Of a DNA stretch of 22,724 nucleotides, positions 1 to 7,044 are shown piece by piece. This stretch comes from Candidatus Nomurabacteria bacterium RIFCSPHIGHO2_01_FULL_39_10 (GTDB lineage Bacteria > Patescibacteriota > Minisyncoccia > Phycocordibacterales > UBA9973): the NCBI GenBank assembly GCA_001786805.1, contig MFTJ01000048.1:1-22724 (forward strand), written 5' to 3'. A program made the position numbers and the translations under genes. Below the pieces are notes generated by a model that was given only the letters and a program-made list of their open reading frames with translations, was not told where the DNA came from and did not search any database. How positions within the stretch are numbered: position 1 is the stretch's first letter; the number at the start of each line of letters is the position of its first letter.

Positions 1-1621
1 AGCCGAAACTCGTTGCAGGCGTACTTTTTGAGAGGCCTTTCGCAGGCTGACGAGCCGAGAAGTTCGCTAGGTCAGCAGATCTAGATAGATTGCCTATCAA
101 AAAGTACGCCAAGAAAGAGTTTCGACCTTTTATTGATGTAGGTATTTGCCAAATTATTTTGCCCTTATTTTTTTTCTTTGATATGGGACTCGCAAAAAAC
201 CTCTCCTGCGACAAAAGTAATTTATTTTTTACAATTTCCGCTTTAACGACCGGATAGCCGGGCTTGCCGGTCCAGACACCCATCATTTTTGCCACAGACT
301 TCTTGGAAACTTTTTCAAACGCTTGCCAGAGGTGGAGGGTCTCGGTATTTTTGTAACTATGCTTTTTCAGATAATGTCGCAAGCCGTCTCTAAAATCTTT
401 TTCGCCTAGATAATCCGCCAGCATGCGGATAATTGACGCGCCTTTGGAATATGAAACTTCGTCAAAAATTTCACCGATTTCGTCCGGGTGATGCACGGGG
501 ATTTCAATCGGGTGGGTGTGGAGAAGGGAATCCAGCCGGAGAGCCGAGCCGAGCTCGTGAGTGGAAAATTGCGTCCAGATATCCCATTTTGGAAAAATTT
601 TATCTACCGCGAGGTATTCTATATATGAAGCAAAACCTTCATTTAGCCATAGATGCGTCCACCACTCCATTGTCACCAAATTGCCGAACCATTGATGGGC
701 TATCTCGTGGGCGATGACAAGGGCGACCCATTGCTTGTTCCCAATTGAAGAATGGTCTTCGTCTACCAAGAGCGCGCTCTCGCGATAAGTAATGGCACCC
801 CAGTTTTCCATGGCGCCGGCCGTGAAGTCCGGAATAGCGATCATATCCAAGACAGGCAGGGGATAGGGGATATCAAAATATTTTTCGTAAAATTCCAAAG
901 TTTTTACCGCGCAATCAAGCGCGAATTTCGCTTGATGTTTTTTTCCGGGCGTAGTAAAGACTCGCACTTGCACTCCATGTTTTGTTTTCGATTCTATATA
1001 TTCAAAATCTCCGACGATAAAAGCGAGGAGGTAGGTGGACATTATCGGAGTCGGGGAAAATTTTACGATTTCGTATCCGGATTCATGTTCGGCGACTGAA
1101 ACCGGCAAAGTATTTGAAATCGCTGTTTTGCTTTTGGGGACGATGAGCGAAACATGGAAAATAGCTTTTTGCGCCGGTTCGTCAAAACAAGGGAAAGCCC
1201 GTCTTGCGTCCGTGGCTTCAAATTGGGTTGTCGCTATATGATATTCTTTGTTGCCGACAGTATATTTGCTTCTGTAAAATCCGCGCATTTTATCGTTGAG
1301 TATTCCCTTAAATACAAGGTTTAACCTTGTCCTGCCAGCTGGAAGAATTTTCGGAAATAAAAATGTTGCAGTTTCTGCTTTTTCGTTGTAAGAGATTTTT
1401 GCAAAAATCTTGCCTTGCGGAAGTAAGGCTTCCGCAGTTTCAATTTCTATCTCTTTTGAGTGCAGAGTAAGTGTTTTTGTGGGCTTTAAAATGGATATAG
1501 TTATTATTTCAATGCCCTCAAATGTAAAATTATCCAAATCGGGCTTTAGCTGTATGTCGTATTCTATCGGGACGACGTTTTTAGAGAGACGGACATTTTT
1601 GGTAGAATTTTTCTTTTGCAT
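1..1621 (-). CDS. M1-family zinc aminopeptidase (partial, C-terminus off the window)
   Basis: This frame is open from an ATG at 1621 to the window edge, about 540 residues without a stop. It reads as a gluzincin aminopeptidase that removes N-terminal residues from peptides. The substrate-anchoring GAMEN motif is at residues 269-273 and is followed by WG. The zinc site is HEIAH at 305-309 (H305, E306, H309) with the third ligand E328 in WLNEGFAS, the spacing expected of M1. No signal peptide is visible, so it is probably cytoplasmic. Family members are usually 800 residues or more, so the C-terminal part lies outside. The last 40 or so residues are encoded by a large inverted repeat and do not resemble M1 sequence. 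The start fits a -10 element just upstream, shared back to back with scpA. Frames on the opposite strand here are shadows. Confidence 0.93.
   Translation of the reverse strand, partial: MQKKNSTKNVRLSKNVVPIEYDIQLKPDLDNFTFEGIEIITISILKPTKTLTLHSKEIEIETAEALLPQGKIFAKISYNEKAETATFLFPKILPAGRTRLNLVFKGILNDKMRGFYRSKYTVGNKEYHIATTQFEATDARRAFPCFDEPAQKAIFHVSLIVPKSKTAISNTLPVSVAEHESGYEIVKFSPTPIMSTYLLAFIVGDFEYIESKTKHGVQVRVFTTPGKKHQAKFALDCAVKTLEFYEKYFDIPYPLPVLDMIAIPDFTAGAMENWGAITYRESALLVDEDHSSIGNKQWVALVIAHEIAHQWFGNLVTMEWWTHLWLNEGFASYIEYLAVDKIFPKWDIWTQFSTHELGSALRLDSLLHTHPIEIPVHHPDEIGEIFDEVSYSKGASIIRMLADYLGEKDFRDGLRHYLKKHSYKNTETLHLWQAFEKVSKKSVAKMMGVWTGKPGYPVVKAEIVKNKLLLSQERFFASPISKKKNKGKIIWQIPTSIKGRNSFLAYFLIGNLSRSADLANFSARQPAKGLSKSTPATSFG
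4..124. repeat. Large imperfect inverted repeat inside the aminopeptidase frame
   Basis: Arms 4-36 and 92-124 pair at 28 of 33 positions. They include a perfect 14-base block, GGCGTACTTTTTGA at 18-31 against 97-110, and an outer 8-base block at 4-11 against 117-124. Nested inside is a second 6-base inverted pair, GCTGAC at 46-51 and GTCAGC at 71-76. The aminopeptidase frame stays open across it. The outer arm ends three bases from the window edge, so the element may be a dispersed repeat at which an assembly broke, or a fold-back artefact. Confidence 0.8.
1311..1330. repeat. Palindrome with an AATACAAGG arm inside the aminopeptidase gene
   Basis: Bases 1314-1330 form a perfect 8-bp inverted repeat around one base (ACAAGGTT, T, AACCTTGT). 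With the three bases before it, it has the arm AATACAAGG and partner CCTTGT found again at 10625-10669 and 22118-22140, but a different 5-nt loop. It is in frame and encodes roughly residues 98-103 (TRLNLV) of the peptidase. Confidence 0.6.
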
Positions 1622-1627
1622 GAAGAA

Positions 1628-1637
1628 ATGTTAGCAT
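1628..1637. promoter_or_regulatory. Overlapping back-to-back extended -10 elements for the aminopeptidase gene and scpA
   Basis: On the minus strand TGC-TAACAT is followed by 6 nt and the aminopeptidase ATG at 1621. On the plus strand TGT (1629-1631) and TAGCAT (1632-1637) are followed by 6 nt and the scpA GTG at 1644. The two -10 hexamers share two bases within a near-palindrome. Only 22 nt separate the start codons. No convincing -35 is seen on either side. The geometry predicts transcription starting on the first base of each start codon. This is a sequence prediction only. Confidence 0.55.
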
Positions 1638-1643
1638 ATAAGG

Positions 1644-2399
1644 GTGGAAATCAAAAGTCATCAAAGCTTCACAATAAAAACAACTGGTTTTGAAGGTCCG
1701 TTTGGACTGCTTTTGGAACTGGTGGAAAAGCGCAAGCTTTTCATCAATGATGTGTCGCTTGTGGCGGTGACAGAAGATTACCTCTCTTATATGAACAAGC
1801 TCGGCGGTCTGCACCCTGCGGAAATCGCGAGTTTTGTGATGGTAGCCTCCACTTTAATTTTAATAAAGTCTAAATCGCTTTTGCCTAACTTGGCTTTGAC
1901 CTCTGAAGAAGAAGGCGACATAAAAAGTTTAGAGGAGCGTCTGCGCTTGTATGAACTTTTCACAAAATTAGGAGGAAATATAAAAAATAATTTCGGTGAA
2001 AAAATAATTTTTGCGCCGCTTGAGAGGAAAAATGATGTGCTGGTGTTTTTGCCGGATGAGCGAATTATCAAAAATTCCATGATGGAGTTTGCCTGCGGGA
2101 TTTTAGACAGTATGCCCAAAAAAGTATCTCTGCCGGAAGTGGAAGTGCGCAAGGTCATCAGCATTGAAGAAATGATAGATAATCTGACGGAGAGAATAAA
2201 AAGTTCAGTTAAGATGAGTTTCCGGGATTTGCACGGCAAAATAGTTACCCGCGAAGAAAAAGTGACCGCGATAGTAGGATTTCTGGCGTTATTGGAACTT
2301 GTCAGGCAAGGAGTTCTTGATGCTGTACAGGAGATTGATGGGGGAGATATTATTATGCAGAAACAAGCATTTCCAGCGGTTAAACCGCTGGAAAATTAA
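1644..2399 (+). CDS. scpA: Segregation and condensation protein A (kleisin of the SMC complex)
   Basis: ScpA is the kleisin subunit that bridges the SMC ATPase heads and recruits ScpB to compact and segregate the chromosome. The 251-residue product has the family's N-terminal signature FEGPFGLLLELV at about residues 16-27. A helical region with SLLP follows, and a C-terminal winged-helix segment contains TAIVGFLALLELVRQG near residues 211-226. Length is typical. The GTG start is chosen because no ATG precedes the signature and because a -10 element ends 6 nt upstream. The next gene, scpB, starts 6 nt after the stop, the usual operon arrangement. The last codons form a perfect hairpin, described separately. 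The SMC partner is not in the window. Confidence 0.93.
   Translation: MEIKSHQSFTIKTTGFEGPFGLLLELVEKRKLFINDVSLVAVTEDYLSYMNKLGGLHPAEIASFVMVASTLILIKSKSLLPNLALTSEEEGDIKSLEERLRLYELFTKLGGNIKNNFGEKIIFAPLERKNDVLVFLPDERIIKNSMMEFACGILDSMPKKVSLPEVEVRKVISIEEMIDNLTERIKSSVKMSFRDLHGKIVTREEKVTAIVGFLALLELVRQGVLDAVQEIDGGDIIMQKQAFPAVKPLEN
2370..2394. repeat. Perfect palindrome forming the 3' end of scpA
   Basis: Twelve bases on each side of one central base pair perfectly (TTTCCAGCGGTT, A, AACCGCTGGAAA). It encodes the last residues of ScpA (FPAVKPLEN) and stops just before the TAA. No U-run follows on either strand, so it is not a classic terminator. Its core GGTTAAACC also occurs in the palindrome at 1314-1330 read on its coding strand. 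Confidence 0.7.
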
Positions 2400-2404
2400 A
2401 AAAT

Positions 2405-2956
2405 ATGGATTTAGAAAAGAAAATAGAAGCGATACTTTTTTGGAAAGGCGAGCCGATGTCACGAAAAAAACTTTCGGAAGTTTTGAAAGCGGGGGAAGAA
2501 GAAATAAACGCAGGTTTGGAAAAGCTGAAAGAAAATTTGAAAGAAAGGGGAGTAGTGCTTCTTGAAAATGATGGGGAGCTAACGCTTGGCACGGCGCCGG
2601 AACTTTCGGACTTGATTGAGAATTTACAAAAAGAAGAATTGAATAAAGAACTTTCCAAGGCAAGTTTGGAAACGCTATCTATTGTACTTTACAAAAATGG
2701 GGTAAATAGAGCGGAAATTGACTATATCCGGGGAGTGAATTCCAGTTTCACTTTGCGCGCCCTGTCTGTCCGCGGGCTGGTGGAGAAAATTTTAGACCCC
2801 AAGGACAACAGGCGATATATCTACAAGCCCAGTTTTGAGCTTTTATCTTTTATGGGCGTAAAATCGGTGGAAGAATTGCCGGACTATACGGAAGTGAGCG
2901 GCTCCATCAACATTGCGGCAAAAAATCTGGAAGAGGGGCAAAGAGACGAAAATTAA
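2405..2956 (+). CDS. scpB: Segregation and condensation protein B
   Basis: ScpB is the winged-helix (kite) subunit that dimerises on ScpA in the SMC condensin complex. The 183-residue product matches the family in length. It opens with KKIEAILFWKGEPMS, and the second winged helix carries ASLETLSIVLYKNGVNRAEI and IRGVNSS (roughly residues 90-115), followed by RALSVRGLVEK and SVEELP. It lies 6 nt after scpA on the same strand and must be co-transcribed, since no promoter-like element fits in the gap. A perfect 28-base palindrome follows its stop. Function is assigned by family and by the scpA-scpB pairing. Confidence 0.93.
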   Translation: MDLEKKIEAILFWKGEPMSRKKLSEVLKAGEEEINAGLEKLKENLKERGVVLLENDGELTLGTAPELSDLIENLQKEELNKELSKASLETLSIVLYKNGVNRAEIDYIRGVNSSFTLRALSVRGLVEKILDPKDNRRYIYKPSFELLSFMGVKSVEELPDYTEVSGSINIAAKNLEEGQRDEN

Positions 2957-2962
2957 AAATAG

Positions 2963-2990
2963 AACATCAGCATACTAGTATGCTGATGTT
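2963..2990. repeat. Perfect 28-base palindrome between scpB and the zinc-ribbon gene
   Basis: AACATCAGCATACT at 2963-2976 is followed directly by its exact reverse complement, ending at 2990. As RNA it would fold with a minimal CUAG loop. It begins 7 nt after the scpB stop, but an A-rich tract rather than a U-run follows on the plus strand. It could be a weak terminator, a dispersed palindromic repeat or a symmetric protein-binding site. Confidence 0.75.
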
Positions 2991-3004
2991 AGAGAAAAAA
3001 AATT

Positions 3005-4738
3005 ATGGATAGCGCTATAAAAAACTGCCAGAACTGCAAACAAGACTTCACGATAGAGCCGGATGATTTTGGATTTTACGAAAAGATGAAGGTGCCGCCA
3101 CCGACATTTTGTCCAGAATGCAGAAGGCAGAGGAGGAACGCTTGGCGGAACACTTTTTCTTTGTATTCACGCAAATGCGATTCTTGCGGAAAATCGGTCA
3201 TTTCGCTTTATGCGCCTGATTCCGGCATAACTATTTACTGCAACAAATGCTGGTGGAGCGACAAATGGGACGCGAAAAGTTATGGGGTGGACTATGATTT
3301 TTCCAGACCATTCTTTAGGCAACTTCGTGAACTTATCGGCAAAGTGCCTCATATATCTATAGTAAACGACGACGGCATCGCGAGCTTAAATTGCGAATAT
3401 ACGCACGACACTTGGTTTTCCAAAAATTGCTACATGATGTTTTCCGGCTGGTATATAGAAAATGTGATGTATAGCTTTTTTATGCTGGCGGGCAGAGATA
3501 TGATGGATTGCATGAATATACGCTCCAAAAATGAATGGCTATATGAATGTATAATTACTAGAACTTGTTATCAACTAAAATATTCTCAATTTTGCTTAGC
3601 CTGCATTGACTCACAATTTTTATATGATTGTCGAGACTGCTCTTTTTGTTTTATGTGCGCCGGACTCAGGAATAAAAAATACTATTTTAAGAATAAAGAA
3701 TATAGTAAAGAAGAATATGAGAAAATATTGAATAGTTACAGATTGGACACTTTTTCCGGAGTGGAAAAAGCGCAAAAAGAGTTTAATGAATTTATTTTAG
3801 GAAGCCCAAGACGACATATGAATGGAATTCAAAACCTGAATTGCGTTGGTGATGTTATTTCGGGTTCTAAAAATTTAAAAAATTGTTTCATAGCCAGCAA
3901 GAATTGTGAAAATTGCCGATATTGTGATTTTATTGCCGGTGATAAAGATTCTTATGATTTAGTCATGTCAGGTGAGCTTTCAGAATGTTATGAAGGAGTA
4001 GTCGTTGATCATTCCCAATTAAATTTTTTCGGAGTTTTTTCAGTCAAAAGCCAAGATATCAGGTATACCCAGCATTGCCACAACTGCAAGCATTGTTTCG
4101 GCTGTGTGGGTTTGCGCGATAGCAGTTACTGTATTTTCAACAAACAATATACAAAAGAAGATTATGAGGCACTAGTGCCGAAAATAATTGAGCAGATGAA
4201 TAAAATGCCTTATGTTGACCACATAGGAAATTCCTATGCATACGGGGAATTTTTTCCGATAGAGCTTTCACCATTTGGCTACAACGAAACTTTGGCTATG
4301 GAAGATGTTGCGCTTTTAAAAGAAGAAGTAAAAAAATTGGGATTTAATTGGCAAGACAATATTCAAAGAACAACAGGCAAAGAAACGCTTAAACCGGAAA
4401 ATATTCCGGAGAGCATAGATGAGGTAGGGGATTCCATTTTAGAAGAAGTGCTGGCTTGCATTGAATGCAAAAGAAATTATAAAATTATTCCGAATGAACT
4501 TATTTTTTATCAAAAAATGAAAATTCCGATTCCGAGGAGATGTTTTTATTGCCGGCATGCGAATAGGCTTAAAAAGAGAAACCCGTTCAAACTTTGGCAC
4601 CGAAAGTGTATGTGTGGAAAAACCAATCATCCCAGTCACTTAGACATAGAGTGTTCAAGTGAATTTGAAACCACTTATGCTCCCGAGCGGTCGGAAATAG
4701 TTTATTGCGAAAAATGTTATCAGCAGGAAGTATATTAG
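3005..4738 (+). CDS. Large Cys-rich multi-zinc-ribbon protein of unknown function
   Basis: The 577-residue product carries many CxxC pairs. An N-terminal module has CQNCKQDF, then IEPDDFGFYEKMKVPPP, CPECR, CDSCGK and CNKC. The middle has two degenerate repeats of the pattern C-x2-C..CxxCxGLR followed by YxFxNKxYxKEEYE, near residues 210-240 and 360-395. A C-terminal module repeats the N-terminal design (CIECKRNY, FYQKMKIPIPRRC, FYCRH, RKCMCGK, APERSEIVYCEKCYQ). The structure suggests several zinc knuckles and no enzyme active site that I recognise. I associate this kind of protein with Parcubacteria genomes, but no function is known to me. There is no signal peptide or membrane segment, so it is probably cytoplasmic. 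A broken single-module relative lies at 5688-5967. No -10 element with the local spacing is seen before the ATG, which follows the palindrome by 14 nt. Confidence 0.85.
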   Translation: MDSAIKNCQNCKQDFTIEPDDFGFYEKMKVPPPTFCPECRRQRRNAWRNTFSLYSRKCDSCGKSVISLYAPDSGITIYCNKCWWSDKWDAKSYGVDYDFSRPFFRQLRELIGKVPHISIVNDDGIASLNCEYTHDTWFSKNCYMMFSGWYIENVMYSFFMLAGRDMMDCMNIRSKNEWLYECIITRTCYQLKYSQFCLACIDSQFLYDCRDCSFCFMCAGLRNKKYYFKNKEYSKEEYEKILNSYRLDTFSGVEKAQKEFNEFILGSPRRHMNGIQNLNCVGDVISGSKNLKNCFIASKNCENCRYCDFIAGDKDSYDLVMSGELSECYEGVVVDHSQLNFFGVFSVKSQDIRYTQHCHNCKHCFGCVGLRDSSYCIFNKQYTKEDYEALVPKIIEQMNKMPYVDHIGNSYAYGEFFPIELSPFGYNETLAMEDVALLKEEVKKLGFNWQDNIQRTTGKETLKPENIPESIDEVGDSILEEVLACIECKRNYKIIPNELIFYQKMKIPIPRRCFYCRHANRLKKRNPFKLWHRKCMCGKTNHPSHLDIECSSEFETTYAPERSEIVYCEKCYQQEVY

Positions 4739-4748
4739 AAATATCTTT

Positions 4749-4782
4749 GTTTACTATACTCACGACCGTGACTATAGTAAAC
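4749..4782. terminator. Hairpin between two converging genes
   Basis: Sixteen bases on each side (4749-4764 and 4767-4782) pair with a single mismatch around the dinucleotide AC. It starts 11 nt after the stop of the zinc-ribbon gene and ends 8 nt before the stop of the converging VanY-type gene. The position and the length of the stem suggest a bidirectional terminator. U-runs are weak on both sides, so termination strength is uncertain. Confidence 0.6.
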
Positions 4783-4789
4783 ATTAATA

Positions 4790-5632
4790 TTAAATGCAAT
4801 CAGGATTGATACTCATCACATAATTATTTATTAAATTTTCTCCGGACACATATTCTTCTCCCAGGAATCCTTTGATGTCGGAATCTTTTATTAAATTTTT
4901 ATATTCTTCCGTGAAATTTTTAGAAAGAGGCAGATATGACCAATGCCACTTTTCTTCGTTGTATCCGGATGGTCTTTCAGTCCCTTTTTCATTATATGTT
5001 TGGCAAAATCCGAAAAGAGAAGCGTTTTCTATGAGCCATGCGTAAACTTTTTCACCTTCTACTGTATCAAAATATTTCGGATTTACACCATTGATATCTA
5101 TATCTGTGCCCCAGTGATGGCGGGAAGTGCCCGGCACAGCGCTATATTCCAGTATTTTTTCAAATCTTTCCTGTCCGTCCGGAATGCTTTTGGATAAATC
5201 TTTTCCGTCTACAAAAGTAACGCCTTCCCATTTTTTATTCCAAAGGTCTTTTTGATAGTCAAAGTTTCTAGTGGCGGAAGTTATGTTTAATTCTATGTTA
5301 TTTGTCGTGGCGATTTCAGCCATTTTTTCAAAAGCATTCAAAGCTTCTTCTCTCAAATATATTTTATACCCCGCGATATTATACTTTGTGGGTATGGGAG
5401 CAAAGTCGTCTCGCGCTACCGGGTCAAATTTTCCCATCAAGTAAATTTTTTTCTGCGCGTTTTCTATCGCTTTTTTAGCGGTCTCTTTGGCGGCTAATTC
5501 CGCTTTGGCGATTGCTTCGTTTTCTTTTTGCTGTCTTAAGTCCAAGAAGTCTGAAGTAAAATAGGGCGTGAGTATTAAAAATATCAAAAAGAAAACCGCT
5601 AAAGCCAATAAAAATTTATGAATGTTTGTCAC
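4790..5632 (-). CDS. VanY-type D-alanyl-D-alanine carboxypeptidase (peptidase M15B)
   Basis: This enzyme would remove the terminal D-Ala from peptidoglycan stem peptides outside the membrane, a zinc-dependent reaction. The 280-residue product has one N-terminal membrane segment (about residues 8-23), a charged linker, and a C-terminal M15 domain. The zinc motif SxHxxGxxxD is SRHHWGTDID at 170-179 (H172, D179), and the second motif ExxH is EKWH at 227-230 (E227, H230), followed by WSY. The GTG start is preceded by TGT-TATTGT ending 6 nt upstream and a TTGATT box 17 nt before that hexamer. The gene is transcribed against both neighbours and sits between a zinc-ribbon gene and its broken relative. 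Wall genes begin about 350 nt beyond its start. Confidence 0.9.
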   Translation of the reverse strand: MTNIHKFLLALAVFFLIFLILTPYFTSDFLDLRQQKENEAIAKAELAAKETAKKAIENAQKKIYLMGKFDPVARDDFAPIPTKYNIAGYKIYLREEALNAFEKMAEIATTNNIELNITSATRNFDYQKDLWNKKWEGVTFVDGKDLSKSIPDGQERFEKILEYSAVPGTSRHHWGTDIDINGVNPKYFDTVEGEKVYAWLIENASLFGFCQTYNEKGTERPSGYNEEKWHWSYLPLSKNFTEEYKNLIKDSDIKGFLGEEYVSGENLINNYVMSINPDCI

Positions 5633-5638
5633 CTAAAA

Positions 5639-5667
5639 ACAATAACATACAGGTGTATTTTAATCAA
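5639..5667 (-). promoter_or_regulatory. Promoter of the VanY-type gene
   Basis: TTGATT (5662-5667) and TATTGT (5639-5644) on the minus strand are spaced 17 nt apart, with an extended TGT before the -10. The hexamer ends 6 nt before the GTG at 5632, which predicts a leaderless mRNA. Confidence 0.5.
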
Positions 5668-5671
5668 AAAA

Positions 5672-5680
5672 TGGTATGAT
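5672..5680 (+). promoter_or_regulatory. Extended -10 element upstream of the broken zinc-ribbon gene
   Basis: TGG (5672-5674) and TATGAT (5675-5680) end 7 nt before the ATG at 5688, close to the spacing used by intact genes here. It diverges from the VanY-type promoter 8 nt away. This suggests the gene was functional before its frame broke. Confidence 0.5.
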
Positions 5681-5687
5681 TTATTTT

Positions 5688-5967
5688 ATGGAAGCACAAA
5701 CAAAAAACTGTCAGAATTGTAAGAGTAATTTCATCATAGAGCCGGATGATTTTGGATTTTATGAAAAAATAAAAGTCCCGCCGCCGACATTTTGTTCAGA
5801 GTGTCGTTCCCGACTGCGATAAGCGTATTAATAACAGGGGACCAAATAAACTCTGGCACAGGAAATGCATGAAAGAGAGCTGTAAAAATGAATTTGAAAC
5901 CAGCTACGCGCCGGAGCGGCCGGAAATTATATACTGCGAGAAATGCTATCAAAATGAGGTATATTAA
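5688..5967 (+). pseudogene. Frameshifted single-module zinc-ribbon gene
   Basis: From the ATG at 5688 a 44-residue frame reads NCQNCKSNF, IEPDDFGFYEKIKVPPPTF and CSECR, nearly identical to the N-terminal module of the large protein at 3005-4738, and stops at TAA 5820-5822. From 5821, one frame over, the reading continues through KLWHRKCM, CKNEFETSYAPERPEI and YCEKCYQNEVY to a TAA at 5965-5967, matching the C-terminal end of the same large protein. Skipping one base at 5820 restores one frame of about 93 codons. The first half therefore resembles the start of the relative and the second half its end, as if modules one and two recombined. A sequencing error or programmed +1 shift cannot be excluded, but no known shift signal is visible. 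Confidence 0.85.
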
Positions 5968-5976
5968 TGATATACT
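5968..5976 (+). promoter_or_regulatory. Extended -10 element of mraY
   Basis: TGA (5968-5970) and TATACT (5971-5976) end 6 nt before the mraY ATG at 5983 and start right after the stop of the broken gene. No clear -35 is present. The spacing predicts transcription from the A of the start codon. Confidence 0.55.
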
Positions 5977-5982
5977 AAATCC

Positions 5983-7038
5983 ATGTATTTAGATTTAGTC
6001 AAAATTTTTGTGCCGACGGCGATGGCCTTTTTTTTAGGACTTTTTTTTACGCCTTTTGCCACCCATTTTTTTTATAAATACAAAATGTGGAAGAGGTATG
6101 GCAGAAGCGCGACTGCAACTGCCACGGATTTTTCCAAAATTCACAATGAAACAGACGAATTAAAAACCCCAAGAGTTGGCGGAATAATCATCTGGGTTTC
6201 TGTTCTCACAACTGTGCTTATTTTTTATTTAGCATCCATTTTATTTCCCTCGCGATTGAGCGATGAAATGAATTTCTTAAGCCGTAATCAAACTCTCATT
6301 CCACTTTTCACTCTTCTTATCGGTTCGCTCATCGGGCTTTGGGATGATTTTATCCAAATTTACGGCACCGGCAAATTTGCCCGCGATGATAAATCTTGGC
6401 GCAAATGGAAGATTTTTATTATTTCTTTTATTTCCCTTATTATCGGTATCTGGTTTTTTTATAAATTGGGCATGACTTCCATACATATACCGTTTGGAGG
6501 AGAATTGTATTTAGGAATTTTAATTATACCGGCTTTTATCATTGTGGCGCTGGCTACTTTTTCTGGAGGGGTGATTGATGGCATAGACGGACTTTCTGGG
6601 GGAGTGCTGGCTTCTATTTTTGCCGCTTACTCTGCTATAGCTTATGCCAATAATCAAATAGATTTGGCGGCTTTTTCGGGAGTTATAACCGGGGCGATTT
6701 TAGCGTTTCTTTGGTTTAATATTCCGCCGGCGAGATTTTATATGGGGGAAACGGGCATCATGGGGCTTACAATTACCTTGGCGACATTGGCATTTTTAAC
6801 TGATTCGGTTTTAATTCTTCCCGTAATCGCATTTCCGCTTGTGGCGACATCCGGCTCGGTTATATTACAGCTTCTTTCAAAAAAGTTCCGAAGCGGCAAG
6901 AAATTATTCAGGCTAGCGCCGATACATCATCACTTTGAAGCGCTCGGATGGTCTTCTCATAAAGTAACGATGCGTTTTTGGATTTTGTCGGTTGTTTTTG
7001 CGATAATAGGTCTCATATTAACGATGATTAGCAGATAA
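5983..7038 (+). CDS. mraY: Phospho-N-acetylmuramoyl-pentapeptide transferase
   Basis: MraY transfers phospho-MurNAc-pentapeptide to undecaprenyl phosphate to make lipid I at the inner face of the membrane. The 351-residue product has about ten hydrophobic segments and the family motifs in order: TPRVGG (62-67), the DD pair at 121-122, GVIDGIDGLSGG (196-207), PPARFYMGETG (248-258) and PIHHHFEALGW (313-323). The triple histidine is intact. In most MraY proteins the fourth motif reads MGD, and that Asp is regarded as catalytic; here it is Glu (E256). Length and overall topology are normal. It is followed after 6 nt by ftsW and then murG, a shortened version of the usual division and wall cluster with no murD, murE or murF between them. 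Confidence 0.93.
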   Translation: MYLDLVKIFVPTAMAFFLGLFFTPFATHFFYKYKMWKRYGRSATATATDFSKIHNETDELKTPRVGGIIIWVSVLTTVLIFYLASILFPSRLSDEMNFLSRNQTLIPLFTLLIGSLIGLWDDFIQIYGTGKFARDDKSWRKWKIFIISFISLIIGIWFFYKLGMTSIHIPFGGELYLGILIIPAFIIVALATFSGGVIDGIDGLSGGVLASIFAAYSAIAYANNQIDLAAFSGVITGAILAFLWFNIPPARFYMGETGIMGLTITLATLAFLTDSVLILPVIAFPLVATSGSVILQLLSKKFRSGKKLFRLAPIHHHFEALGWSSHKVTMRFWILSVVFAIIGLILTMISR

Positions 7039-7044
7039 CAAATC

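Noticed and set aside
433..1241. Plus-strand open frames opposite the M1 gene
   Set aside because: They have no recognisable domains and lie antisense to a continuous minus-strand frame with complete M1 motifs.
5815..5825. Programmed +1 frameshift in the short zinc-ribbon gene
   Set aside because: The shift point CGA-TAA-G lacks a known slippery or RF2-like signal. A disabled gene or sequence error is simpler, though peptide data could overturn this.
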